From Stratiolaelaps scimitus (taxonomy: Eukaryota; Arthropoda; Arachnida; Mesostigmata; Laelapidae): DNA of 64,000 nt. The notes under the pieces were generated by a model. That model searched no databases, was not told the origin of the DNA, and saw only the letters and a list, made by a program, of their open reading frames with translations. This document shows positions 1-10,858 of the stretch, piece by piece (within the stretch, counting starts at the first letter, position 1; each line of letters begins with the position of its first letter). Both the position numbers and the translations under genes were made by a program. The DNA lies in NCBI GenBank assembly GCA_019614645.1, contig JABWDB010000004.1, positions 23,436,001 through 23,500,000 of the forward strand, read 5' to 3'.

Positions 1-1396
1 ATTCGACTGGGCACGTAGTACAAACAAATCCCGCCGTTTTGACGTTGTGAGTTTTGACATCATGTCTGCCTTTGAACGTGTCACTCAATTAAAAGTCCTC
101 AAAACATTGACCCACTTTTGGCGTTGGCAACCTTATCGTAAAATGGATAAGTGACTTTCTTCGGGGTAGGACGTGCCGAGTGGAAGTCAACAACAAATAT
201 TCCGACGTGGCCCAAGCAACCTTCGGCTGTCCCCAAGGGACAACAACACTGGGACCTCTGATGTATCTATAATGTATAAACTCGATTATGTATATATTAC
301 CGCCAACATCTGTGATTAGATTTAAGAATGACGCACATGATGTTAAGCTATAGTCCAAGGTTGGCTCTGATCAGGAAAGGTCAAATTGCAGGAGGCCCCA
401 AATTCACTTTCTGGAATGGACTCTAGATCTCGACCTAAAACTTTCTATTGAAGAATGTCTTACATTTTGGGCATGGAAATCCAAGGCATATACACACTAT
501 TGGCGGATCTCCACTGCGCTGCACGAACACTATCGGAGACTCAGGGATAATTACGTCGATCTACCACAATGTGACACGCTCAGTGTATTTTAATCATTGA
601 GCATGTCATTGACATTGTGCTCCGCGCAACACGGCGTGATAACTGGAGACTGCGCTTTTGTGTACTCAGCAAGCCAGCGCTATTTGCTCAGCTATTCACG
701 ATATATCTACAATCAATCATAACGTGTGCTGCGCCATTATGGTACCCTGGTTAAAGTGAAACAAAGACAGGTTGCTAAAAGTGGAGGCCACGTTTTGCCA
801 GAAAAAAAAGTGGCATTGAAATGCCAATGTGATAGATGAGATGTGAAGATTATATACATATATAATACCAATATGGACACATCTTGATAACATGGATAAG
901 CTAATATATTCATGTATAAATTTTATTTACTACCGTTAGGAGAATATGACCGACTCATATTCTTTACAACAACATATCTTTTATGTCGTATCGTTTTCTA
1001 AATATATGCTATTTTAAGACTTTCGTAATGATCCGGACGGCATGTGACCTCCACCAAGAAATGTTTACTGTGCATCAATTTCGAGCCGCCCCCCCATGTT
1101 GATCATAAGGGAAATAGGTGATATATAACACTTTCAGACGTCAATCGCCTACGGAGATTCTCTATTTATAGAAATTATATCACCTTGACACATGCAGCTA
1201 GGAGTTGTGTCTTAAATACGTGCGTGGACGATCAGAAAGGGCCCCGTTTCTAACGGGTTACAATGACTTCGCTCAGAAAACGACAACAGTATTAGTACAT
1301 ACAGCCCACGTGGACGTCTCGTTTATTCAAACATACAGTAGGTCGGTATTTCTAGGGATTATGGGGGGGGGGGGGTGAGGACGACAATGTCCCGAG

Positions 1397-1490
1397 GAAG
1401 TCGATGGCATTGCCTCTCTGCACGGCGAGGGACAGGCGCTGCAGGAGGAAAGAGCCAGCGCGCTTGTCCCCGGTGGCGCGGATCAGCCCA
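1397..1490 (+). repeat. Dispersed repeat, copy 1 (partner at 41815-41947)
   Basis: The segment shares TGCCTCTCTGCAC, GGCGCTGCAG and a GCGCGCTTGTCCCCGG-like block, in the same order, with the reverse complement of 41815-41947. The middle spacer differs in length (about 11 versus 50 bases). The order and spacing of the blocks indicate a common origin rather than chance. The family is not identified; it may be a piece of a transposon. Confidence 0.5.
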
Positions 1491-3201
1491 CGTTATTTCT
1501 GACGACATCTCTCTCTAAATTGGGTAAATTTTTTTTTTGTTGAGAATATGTTATATATATATATATACATATACATTCATTGACGATCCATTTGCACAAG
1601 CACTTAAGCCTATTTATACTATTGGATATCTTTAGTTTCTTCATCTCTCCTAATCTGTCTGTTGCCGGAGAGCGTTGTCACCGTGGGAAGGCCATGACGG
1701 CAGCTTCAGCTGGCCAACCTGTTAGGGTATATGTGGGGGGCGGCAGCACACTGAATAAGGTACATAGATACGACAATATGACAGATCAATGTAGCGGTTT
1801 TTCGTGCAAGTGACCTTTTGCTTCAGACTGGATTCTCCCTCTATTTGCAGGGCCACAGGTTTAAGAATTCGTTTAATGAATATTGTGCTGCAGCGCATCA
1901 TGCAATATTACTAATTTATATCATTTGTATACTGTCCTAGTGTATGCGAGAGTCCAGCGACATAGGCATATTTGTACAGCGATGCTATACGGCTTGCGTA
2001 CGGATGAGCCGAAGCTGTATCTCTTTGTTTGCTGTTACAAATGCATCTCTTTCTTCATTATTATTATGGGTGATATCATTGTATGGACACCACGCTGTTG
2101 TTCGAATGCACCGCTTGCTTGCTCCGAAAGCAAACGCAATCGATTAATCTGCCGATTTGTACTCAGTAGTGCCACGGTTACATACATAACTGATATATCT
2201 ATACGGTAGGGACGAGTTTTAATATATCGAGTAGTGTTCCACAATGATCTCATACTGCGATTCTTTACACTGTCAGCTAGTATCGATTTTCGCACATCAA
2301 TGACAGGCGCTTCCAGATCGCCGCCCCTTGAACGCAAAATGCTAAGTACTGAGTCACTGCTAATCCGAACATTCGCACGATTGCGAAGAGGCTCGGCGTA
2401 GACGTTGACGCTTAGAGAACCTTTCCAAGGAGGCATTCAACAGAGAGCATCCACATGTACGTACGTATACCGACATGTGTCAGTGGCTCCTGTTATCTAT
2501 CCTGTGTCACGTTCGATGCGAACACGGAACGTCACACATCACGTTCCACTTGAGCGCTTGTATTGCGCTGTCGATTTCGCCACAGGGCCGTGGGTGTATG
2601 AGGTAACTAACAATACCTTTCAAAGTCGAAAAAGTCGACCCTGTCCTTGTCCTATAGACTGAACAGCTGTGAGCGGGGCCCAAACATAGACTATGTTGAG
2701 CATCAGCGTATCATGTACATCAATATATCCTATATAAGTTTTCGATGTAGATTTCGTTTAGTTGTGTGCATCCAGTTGTTCGAGCTACTGAAATACGGGG
2801 GTACGATGAAATGTTCGTCGTAAAAATGGCAATAACTCCTTTCGAAGTGTGCCAAAATGCTGCGGTGCTGGGCAAATCGAATCGCATCATGCCATTTCTG
2901 TTGTTGCCCTTGTTATAGAACGACGGTGCTGATCAGATGTTACTTAAGTTATCCGGTATCCTGCACATGACAATAACCGTCTATCGGTCCTATGCGGGCG
3001 GGCGAAATGCAGCTGGAGTCTCAGCGAACGTCACAACTTTGGGATCTGACGATTGCTTCTTGTCACGAGCTGATAAAGACTTATCCTCCCTAATGATCAG
3101 CCAAGCGAATCTCATATTTTGATATCACTGCACTCGCGAAAGACCCCCGCTACAACATGCAGGAAAAATCTGTACGATTTGAAACTGGTTGAAAGTTAAG
3201 T

Positions 3202-3202
3202 A

Positions 3203-3246
<44 letters not shown>
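3202..3246. repeat. (TA)n microsatellite just before Epac exon 1
   Basis: A run of about 45 bases of alternating TA with one TACATA interruption. It ends 44 bases before the splice acceptor of the exon at 3291. Confidence 0.95.
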
Positions 3247-3248
<2 letters not shown>

Positions 3249-3290
3249 CATGTTGATCATTGTTCATGCTGCTGTCGTTGTGGTTTACAG

Positions 3291-3597
3291 GTGTTCCAGA
3301 GCGGGGCGACTTGGGGGCCGGTGTTGGCGTCGGTAGTCTGGGTGGTTCGAGGCGACCACTTGGCAGTGGGGCGAATCTCCCTCAGCTCGGAGGGACCGCA
3401 ATTGCAAACAATCCAATGGTTGGCGGCGGCGGGAGTGGTCGTGTCCGACATCCGCAGACCGAATGGCAGCGCCTTGCCAAGCTAGTTGCGCCCGGGGCCC
3501 CAGCTGGCTTAACACGTCTCTCCCGCAAACAGTCTCAACGTCACCGGCACGGACATGCACCTAACGTCGTTGTGTGGTTCCACGTCATGGACAAACG
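3291..3597 (+). CDS. Epac: Epac (RAPGEF4-like) exon, N-terminal extension
   Basis: Coding exon bounded by an acceptor (GTGGTTTACAG at 3280-3290) and a donor (GTAAGA from 3598). Frame: two bases finish an upstream codon, then 101 codons, then CG, which joins the first T of the next exon to make Arg. The last residues read VVWFHVMDKR and continue across the junction into HPERTQDD. Vertebrate Epac2 has EW..CLDKRPLERSSED at the equivalent place, and this phase-correct join is what identifies the exon. The first 85 or so residues are rich in Gly, Arg and Pro, look disordered, and are much longer than the roughly 20-residue vertebrate N-terminus. An in-frame ATG at 3266 lies upstream of the acceptor and could start translation if the exon were not spliced, but I think splicing is likelier. 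Confidence 0.75.
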
Positions 3598-4007
3598 GTA
3601 AGACAAAAACGTCCGGCACACACGCGTCCGAAACCATACAGAATGTTCGGATATTTAAGCGACCCTGTGGGCGACGAAGCAGTGTATGAAGGTTTGGAGG
3701 AATCGTACGATTATGACGTGTATATCGAAACAAGGAAGAAAATGGAAAAATCATAAGAGGTGATCCTGGAGGTCGCATCATCATCTTTGATTGACTTGAA
3801 ATCCAGGCTGGAATTTGAGCAGAGTTTCCCATCCGCCAATAATGCATTTTCTGGGAGTTTTTATCTTCAGATGCATATTAGTATCTAAATATGATCTTAC
3901 AGAAAACTCAAATAATATCTTCAAGGGTTATTTTTGAAACCTGAAAGTTTGGTGGCGCTCGCACGGGATTGTGTATATTTATGATAATAATAATAATAAT
4001 ATAATAA

Positions 4008-4038
<31 letters not shown>

Positions 4039-6566
4039 AATCCGATGAAGTGGACACTTTTGCCATCCGACCTCAATGTTCATTAACAATAAGGAGACAT
4101 CGAGCACAAGTGACTTCACAATGAAATCATCATCACTTAACTAACTAAATGTTTACGTAACGCAACAAAACCTTATATAATATGCCTCTTGTGCCAATAC
4201 GATAGCACGGATCACTGTCGCAGACTTGCTTTATTCGTCAGTTCTATAAAGAAAGAAAGAAACATCTGAACTTCCCCGAGAATTGAGCAGAATTTAAAAC
4301 AACACTAATATAGATCCCTCATTTCAAGTCATTCCTTGTATTCCCCTCTCATTTGGTACTCTACCGAGCCGTTGTTGGAAGGGCCTACTTGGGAAAGCTT
4401 GGTTCAAGCTTGAGAAATGCGGGCCAAGGGGACCAAGACTCAATGAATGACTCAATGTCATCCTTGTGTTGGCTATGCACTTGCTCAAGCAGGCCGGCGC
4501 GTTTGAACCACAGCCAGGACAAATCGACCGCGCCTCATATGGATAAAACCCCTACGAGCTCATATTGGAAATAAGTCCTCGCTAAAAGCTCAACCGAACC
4601 GCTACTGATGGATCAGGCGGTACAAAATAGCCTGTCTGCTTTCATTCACCAGCATTGACGTAAATTATGCTCCTTAATGTCAACGGGAGAATTTGAGGGA
4701 TTCAGTTTCCCCTTCCCGCACGAGGAGATATTCCTATAATATAAACCCACATTCGTATATTCGACCTATTTTACGGGAATAGTGTTGCTTAAATCGCAGC
4801 ATTTCGATACTCAGCTGTATCCTTGGAGGATTCCGACCATAACCGACTGTGGCCATAATCCAGATTTATTTACAGAAGCATACATGGTTTTTTTTTACCT
4901 AAGTTGTGCGTGCGCCAGTAACGGCGCGATAGACGACCTTCTGTTTATTACCAATGGAGCAGCGAGTGTTTACCCGTTGGCGCGGGACGGAATATATACC
5001 TATTATTAGTATATTTAGAAAGAACGAACGTGTCCCCGACATGAGCTTTTTCGCGAGGGCTTTTGATACCTAGAATTTCGGATAAATATGAAATGATCTG
5101 TGTTTTTGCGTAAAAAACTTGCGAACTCCTACGGATATCTCGCGCAGTAGCCTAGTCGATCTCTTAATTGCAACAACCACTGGAGCTTTGTAGGTGTGAA
5201 CGCTTCTCGACAATGGAATTATTCACTCCTGTTTCTAATTATAGCGAGCGAAAATGACGCTTTGGGAGTCTCTGTTATCATGTTGGCCTCGGATTCCCAG
5301 CTGAGAGACTCGAAATCTGGGTAAACACGGACCCCGAAATAGCAGTGGTATTTAACCATTTTTCCCATGCGACCATGTCTTCCGTGTGTGATCATGCAGT
5401 TTAAAATATAATACCAACAATTTCACCGGCACACGGATACTCCAATGTAGAATCTTGTAATGAAAATGTATGCTACTTACGGTCAGTGGCAGCACAGCGT
5501 TTATTGCGCAGCTTTTGTTGACGTGCGCATAAAAATGTACCAATTAATCATCTGCTGACGGATCTGCCCACCATTTCATTATTGCTACAATCTAGACAGA
5601 TCCAGGACTCGATTCCGAGTTGAGTTCGAATTTGGAGAGGTGAATATATACAGATAAACGATACAATTCAATGATTAATTATGCTTCCTTCCTCCAAGTC
5701 ACTTGTCGAACCGTGGCCGAAATCGAAGCTAGAATGTTAGCCCCCGAAACTCACTTAGGGTAAGCAGGCGTACAGAGCATTGGCACTGATTAAAATCTCC
5801 GTCGCTCTGGTAGACTAGCCATTATACTAAGCAATAAAAGTCCGCCGCGCCGGTTTCGAAATGCCGCAAGCTGGTTGAATACTGCTCGTTCGCTAACATT
5901 CATTGGCAAACATTCCTTTTTGGGGAGGTTTCTTCGAAAGAGTCCATTACACTCCCCTCTATGTGGGAGCCGGCTGGCCACTGGGTTGGGACTTCGAGCA
6001 ACCTCATACCTGATGACGACTGAGCTGGACTTCGTAGATTTCAGTCTCCCTTCGCCCGGAACAGCTAAACAGCGTTAGCGGCGTAGCGGTAGTGGTGGTG
6101 GCGGCGTTCCGCGAATGCCAGTCTCGTACGGCTACGGCGCTAGCTCATGGCATAATGAACAGGGGCAGACTTGTCTGTACTCGGAAAACTAGATCATATC
6201 ATGTCCATGAAATGTTGGCCGTGAAAACTTTAACCGAATCCGCATTGCCTTCTCCACTGTACATCAAAGAAACTATGGTCGCCTATACCGAGCCCTGTCC
6301 TTCTGGTTCAGAGATGTTGCAGAGATGTTCTTAAAGTAGAGGACTGCGGATCGAGCGGTGCGTAATTCTGATCCATGCACTCAAATCTAGGAGTTCGCTT
6401 TTCGTTAAGGTTGTACGTCTTAAGCTCAGCCATGTGCATATGTAGTCTTCTCTGTCCATGCGTTTTTTTCTCGTTTCGATGTGGGACTAATCCATACAAA
6501 GAGTGCCCAATGTTTTCATTCTTGTTTGCTTCTGCGTGCTTTTCCGCGTTACTGGCCATTTCACAG
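3598..6566 (+). other. Epac intron 1 (phase 2)
   Basis: About 3.0 kb from GTAAGA to a pyrimidine-rich acceptor ending TTTCACAG. It contains an AT-rich (TAA)n tract at about 3980-4041. The remaining sequence shows short open frames only, none with recognisable content. Confidence 0.7.
3980..4041. repeat. (TAA)n/(AAT)n microsatellite
   Basis: An imperfect run of ATA/TAA triplets of about 60 bases, interrupted once by AAAAAT. Confidence 0.9.
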
Positions 6567-6709
6567 TCATCCCGAACGGACACAGGACGACTTGGAGCTG
6601 ATCTACGCTAAGCTGCGCGCTATGCCGCCCTTTCATCGCCTCCACCCGCTGCTACTACAACAGCTCGCCTATTATGGCTACTACGAGGACATCGATGCGG
6701 GCGTCACAT
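6567..6709 (+). CDS. Epac: Epac exon, start of the first cyclic-nucleotide-binding domain
   Basis: A 143-base exon: one base completing Arg, 47 codons, and one base (T) that joins TG of the next exon to make Leu. Acceptor CACAG at 6562-6566, donor GTACGT at 6710. It encodes the alpha-helical N-terminal part of CNB-A. ERTQDDLELIYAKLR followed by FHRLHPLLLQQ and YYGYYEDIDAGV lines up with the vertebrate Epac2 segment ERSSEDVDIIFTRLK, KFHPNLLHQ and CGYYENLEKGI. In the family this domain lies N-terminal to DEP and helps control location and autoinhibition of the Rap exchange factor. The match and both junctions make this a secure call. Whether to name it RAPGEF4 or simply Epac is open, because invertebrates usually carry a single Epac. 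Confidence 0.93.
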
Positions 6710-7005
6710 GTACGTAGACTCTCAAAGAAAACTTCACTATCATGCTATGAAACATTATTATATATGTGTGTGTGTGTGTGTGCATTATGTGTCAATCACT
6801 AGAACGGACACCCTTCAAACATTGGATAAATCTCTAAGAAGATCAACCTAGCTGACGAAACCTGGCCTTAGAGTACCTATGATATTACTGTTGTGGAGGA
6901 ACATTCGCTTAGGTATTTAGGTTCTTCTTGTTACTTTCCCTCGTCAGTTTTGCTGCCGTGCCTATATACTTTACCTATTTTTACCCTTATGCAATTCACA
7001 TTATT

Positions 7006-7036
<31 letters not shown>

Positions 7037-7321
7037 GAATGCTATGTTTTATGTTGTTTTACTACTGCACTTGACAAAGGTGATAAGAATAAGAAATTTA
7101 TCCGTGCAGCTGCTGCCGACGTTGTCCTGTTTGCTTGGCAGACTCTTTGCGCCATCGGTCGGCGTGTTTTGTTAAGCAGTTGTTTGATTCAGACCTTTGA
7201 AGCCACTGTCTCCCGTAGTGGAGCCGCGTAATGCTTTCCGCCACCCTCGCTAGCGGTCTTCTTCTTGAATCCGAGTTCCCTTTCGTCTTTGGGAGGAAGC
7301 GAGAGAGTTCGGTTACTTACT

Positions 7322-7738
7322 TGGACGCTTTTTCGAAGGCTGATCGCCTCTTACCTCTTGGAGCGGAGGCCCGTCTACGACGACCGCGGATACCGAGTCA
7401 TGGCGTGCGTCCCACAGGGCTCGGTCCTGGCGCTGACTCTCTGCAACATCACCAATGTCAAGATATTAAAAATCCAGCACCCGCCTCCAGTCACCTTAGT
7501 GGCCTACGCAGACGACCTCGCACACATGGTACGAGCAAGCGACGGCGCGGCTCAGCAGATGCTCGCAAACGGGGCATTAGTGGAGGTGGCCAGCATGCTA
7601 AACACCCTCGGCCTAGGAGGCCACTCCGTCGTCAACGGCAAAATACCTAGGAATGACCCTTGATAAGGGCTTAACAGGCACGCCAAATACGCGATGGAAA
7701 AAGCGTCCAAAGCAACAAACTTTTCCAATGCCTACTAG
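7322..7738 (+). pseudogene. Degenerate R1-like LINE reverse transcriptase fragment
   Basis: A fragment of a non-LTR retrotransposon reverse transcriptase. In one frame it shows, in order, FRRLIASYLLERRPVYDD (the segment before the palm motif), VPQGSVL (RT block 4/5 signature) and VTLVAYADDLA (the YADD catalytic motif with both Asp residues kept). After two stop codons (TGA TAA at 7661-7666) the same frame continues with HAKYAMEKASKAT, which matches the segment following the palm in R1/Loa-type elements. The N-terminal endonuclease, the finger domain and the rest of the C-terminus are absent, so this is a short dead remnant lying in the sense orientation inside Epac intron 2. The exact clade needs a tree; R1-like is my best reading. 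Confidence 0.85.
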
Positions 7739-8091
7739 ACTTTAACAAAGAACGAGAGAACTTCTGGAGTCTTCTCATATAGACCATCTACCGAGAGTGC
7801 ACCCCTTTCCGCGAGATCGAAGGAAAGTCAGTCAGTTATCTGTAGCCTCGTCGTCTATCATACGACTCATTGTGTCTGCTGGCTTCAAATTGTTTTTTCT
7901 TCTCGTATATCGGCCTCCTCCATGCTCCCCTTGGCGAATCCGGTTTCTTCGAGTATTGCCGCGGCTTTTCAGCCCCCCCCCCCCAAGAGATGTTCGTCCG
8001 ATGTACATTGGAGGTTCAGATGGCTCAATAGGCTCACCTTCTCCCACTATGATATCTTCTGTCTGGCTACATTCGCCGACTACGCAGATGC

Positions 8092-8099
8092 TATAAAAA
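8092..8099 (+). promoter_or_regulatory. Possible TATA box
   Basis: TATAAAAA lies about 55 bases upstream of the ATG at 8147, in a locally GC-richer stretch. It fits a core promoter by sequence, but no transcript is known and such strings arise by chance in this genome. Confidence 0.2.
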
Positions 8100-8146
8100 G
8101 GAGATTGTGTCCACAAAGAGTCGAGACAGTAAGCAATCAATCGCAG

Positions 8147-8434
8147 ATGAAGGATGTCGCCGAGGCCGTCGCCGTCCCTGTCAGACTAGCGGGTGCGGCG
8201 CAAGTCGATAGCTGTAGAGAGAATCATCGTTGTGGCCACAAACAACGACGCGCAGACAGCTCGTCTCCATACGCAAGTATCGTCGATTTGACGGCACAAT
8301 TGACACCGGCTCGTTGGATTATAATTAGAGGGGACAGCGGGCGTATGCCTCGCACTGCGCCTTCGCTCGACTGCTTTGTGTCCACTGCTGGCCAGGCCAG
8401 TAGTCGTAATCGCGTAACTCCGACGGAAAGATAA
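8147..8434 (+). CDS. Unassigned 95-codon open frame downstream of a TATA-like box
   Basis: ATG at 8147 to TAA at 8432-8434. The frame is also open upstream to at least 7922. I do not recognise the product. It has an Ala/Val-rich start (KDVAEAVAVPVRLAGAAQV), a basic middle part and no clear domain or membrane segment. It lies inside Epac intron 2 on the same strand. It could be a nested small gene, part of a decayed mobile element following the LINE remnant, or chance. The only support is its length and the TATA-like string ahead of it. Confidence 0.15.
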   Translation: MKDVAEAVAVPVRLAGAAQVDSCRENHRCGHKQRRADSSSPYASIVDLTAQLTPARWIIIRGDSGRMPRTAPSLDCFVSTAGQASSRNRVTPTER

Positions 8435-9559
8435 CATTGATGATGACTGGCACATGCGAAGAACGCAGTAGTCGCTTGAGGTGAGGCGCATCCACAAAGC
8501 TCCTACTCTATCCTCCTACGGTTCTTCTGTTTTTCGAGCGAGGGTGAGGCGGGGGCCGTTGGGTTTGCGAGCGTTCGTGAACTCAGCAGCGTATGAACGA
8601 TTTCCGCTCGAACGAGCTGGAAACCAATTCGTGCCGCTCGTGGTATGCTTGGTTTGATCGTGATGATAACGTGCGTAAGTACGACGATGATAATTAAACG
8701 CAAAAGTCAGGCGACGAATTTCCTAACGTTGTGTATGCTAATGCCATACAGAGAAAGAACTGCCTCTTTATCTGCTTGAGTGAGAAATTCGAATTGAATT
8801 ATCACTTCAAGGGAACCCGATCGAACATAAGGCTAATTTGTGTCGTAGTACGCGAGGTTCATAATCGCGTTATCACTACCAGGACGTCCACAAGTTGAGA
8901 AAGGAAAATCCAGGAAGTTAAGGACGGAAAATGTGTAGACCTGGCAAGTGCACAATCCGCGTGGGCACAGACGTGAGCCGTTCTGCTACTGGCAATACAC
9001 TACATTAATATTAAATCGAAATTCGAATGCATAGTCGAAGTACAAGCTTGTACGTCAATTTCATGGGCAAGCTTTTGTCAAAATTAATTTTACTCGAAAC
9101 ATGTTGTCCTTTCCTCGATTCATGCGAAGACTTTAGCACTATTTTCTTTTATTTCCTCAGAGGCAAGTGCTTATGTTCACAGTTTGTGAGTCAACCTTTA
9201 CCGCTGGCGAAGACCTCATTCGACTTTCGGAAACGACCAGTGGTCCTGTTCGTGGTTAGAGTAGATATAATTGGACTTTGTAACGTTATTTGCAGCACTC
9301 GACCCCGGCTCCCACTCAGCTTCAGGATCGTCTGGCGATTTCGTCGTAAGGCATGCCGTTACAAGGTCTCATTTGTAGGTGCACCAACACTATACGCGTT
9401 CTGAGCTAAACGCACACGTTCGACAGCCGTACAGATGTTGAATGATTGCAAAATAGCTAACTATAAGTACACGCAAATGATAACAATCTCATTAAGGCTT
9501 ATACTTGTCGATCGCAGAGGCAATGAGGCACGTTTCACGTACACCCAATGGCCGCTTGA

Positions 9560-9856
9560 GCGAATGAAATTAATGACGTTGCTTCGAGCGACAACTCCAA
9601 GGAAACGGTGAACAAGCGCTTTTCCGCTGTTCAGCCGTCGGCCGTCAACTCTCATCAGCGGGTGGCTTCCACCGAAGTGAACAAATTCAATTTATTGTTA
9701 CTTCGCCGGCCGGACGAATCTGCGAAACCGAATTCGAACAGATGGCACTTCGCTGGAATCGGTGTTGTTGTATTGTTGATGCTCTCGTGGTGGACGGAAG
9801 TGATGTTGAACAATAGCCAATCAGTAAACACGCTCTTGGGGCGAGCGTTTCGATGA
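9560..9856 (+). CDS. Unassigned open frame with one predicted membrane segment
   Basis: An open frame of 98 codons ending at TGA 9854-9856 with no ATG near its left end, so if real it would be an internal or terminal exon. A polar Ser/Asn-rich stretch is followed by a hydrophobic run (WHFAGIGVVVLLMLSWW) long enough to cross a membrane, then a short polar tail. I do not recognise the family. It lies 0.6 kb before another coding-like frame at 10442 in the same orientation, and the two could be remnants of one membrane-protein gene. It cannot belong to the Epac protein, whose exons on either side already join in frame. Confidence 0.2.
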   Translation, partial: ANEINDVASSDNSKETVNKRFSAVQPSAVNSHQRVASTEVNKFNLLLLRRPDESAKPNSNRWHFAGIGVVVLLMLSWWTEVMLNNSQSVNTLLGRAFR

Positions 9857-10441
9857 AAACACAATTGCGCAAAGAGGAAGAAAATAATCGATTTGCTTAT
9901 GACACCGAAAAAACGTTTGGATGACTGTGGCAACCGAGTAATAATGATAACAAATAGCCTAATCGTGTGTTAATCTCGCAATGGTTATGAATTAAGTTCG
10001 TTTGTGGATTCGTGAAATGCACTTGGTGACGATGCTCTTCGCACTGTGGCTTCTGTGTTATTTTAAGGCCGAATAGCCGAAACATCCATTTTAATATTGA
10101 GTATAGGTGATCTTGAGCTGACTTGAAAATAGCAACAAAATAATCAACGCACAATCACAAAGCATGCGATGGACAATGTATCTGATATCTAGCTGTCCGC
10201 GACTCAAAGGGCATCAATGAGGAATCAGAAATCAGAGAGATTTAGGAAAGTTCCTGCCGCATGGAGATCTTGGTTCGTGGATGGTTCTTAAAGCCGTAAG
10301 GCCCTTAGTAGATCTTGTCCGATCGATTTCGAGCTGAAGCCAGGGGCCGCACAACCTTATAGGTGAGCCTGCCGGTTCTTGGTCGTGCAGTGCCCCAGAA
10401 AGCTGCCAGACAGGAAGTCGGGAAGGCGCGGTCCGCCGTAA

Positions 10442-10858
10442 TCAGAACAAGCCTGCAAGCACACGAATCGGGGACTGGTTTATCCTGCAGGACTAAGAAA
10501 ACGGCTTGAGGGAGTTGCCCTTGGCAAAATAGACGAAGGAAGAAGAAGTTCATACAACTATTTTCTAACGCCAATTGTATCCATTCTTTGGCTCAAGCCA
10601 GCAGACCCGCTGAGATTGAGTTCGCTCAGTGAGACAGAAAAATCGAATGATGCCGCAAAGCGCAAATCGGCTCTGGAAAACGATATAACAGTAACAAGAG
10701 ACGAGATTGAAATGCCACATTTTTCTGCCAACACTTCGCAATGGGCCCCCTACGAGACACTGCATACGAAGCCTGAAGGATCTTATAATTTCAACCCTAC
10801 GCTAATAAGGCGACATCGTGAGCGCGATATGGTGTCAGAAGATATTGTCTTTAAGAAG
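10442..10858 (+). CDS. Unassigned coding-like frame with a possible splice donor, inside an Epac intron
   Basis: Open from 10442 (after TAA at 10439) for 139 codons to a possible donor (AAGAAG then GTAACC at 10859); the frame closes at TAA 10877-10879. A possible acceptor TATCCTGCAG ends at 10490. The translation has a short hydrophobic stretch (YFLTPIVSILWLKPADP) followed by a long charged tail with many Glu, Lys, Arg and Ser, resembling the cytoplasmic C-terminus of a membrane transporter or channel. I cannot name it. The donor is phase 0, while the flanking Epac exons need phase 1, so it cannot be an Epac cassette exon. A nested gene or a gene fragment are the two readings. Confidence 0.3.

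Larger units (their letters stand above)
1..3290. other. Region upstream of the first recognised Epac exon, no supported gene
   Basis: I find no exon I can support here. It holds a (TA)n tract near 1551-1567, a run of G at about 1364-1375, a dispersed repeat at 1397-1490 and a long (TA)n tract at 3202-3246. The exon at 3291 begins with the last two bases of a split codon, so an upstream coding exon ending in phase 1 must exist. I looked for it here and did not find one. An open frame with a good start context (ATG at 1694) has possible donors only in phase 0, so it does not fit. The region is probably intron or 5' flank of Epac. Confidence 0.5.

Noticed and set aside
1694..1760. ATG in a strong context at 1694 as a possible first Epac exon
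   Set aside because: Its possible donors (GTATAT, GTACAT) are in phase 0, but the exon at 3291 needs a phase-1 partner.
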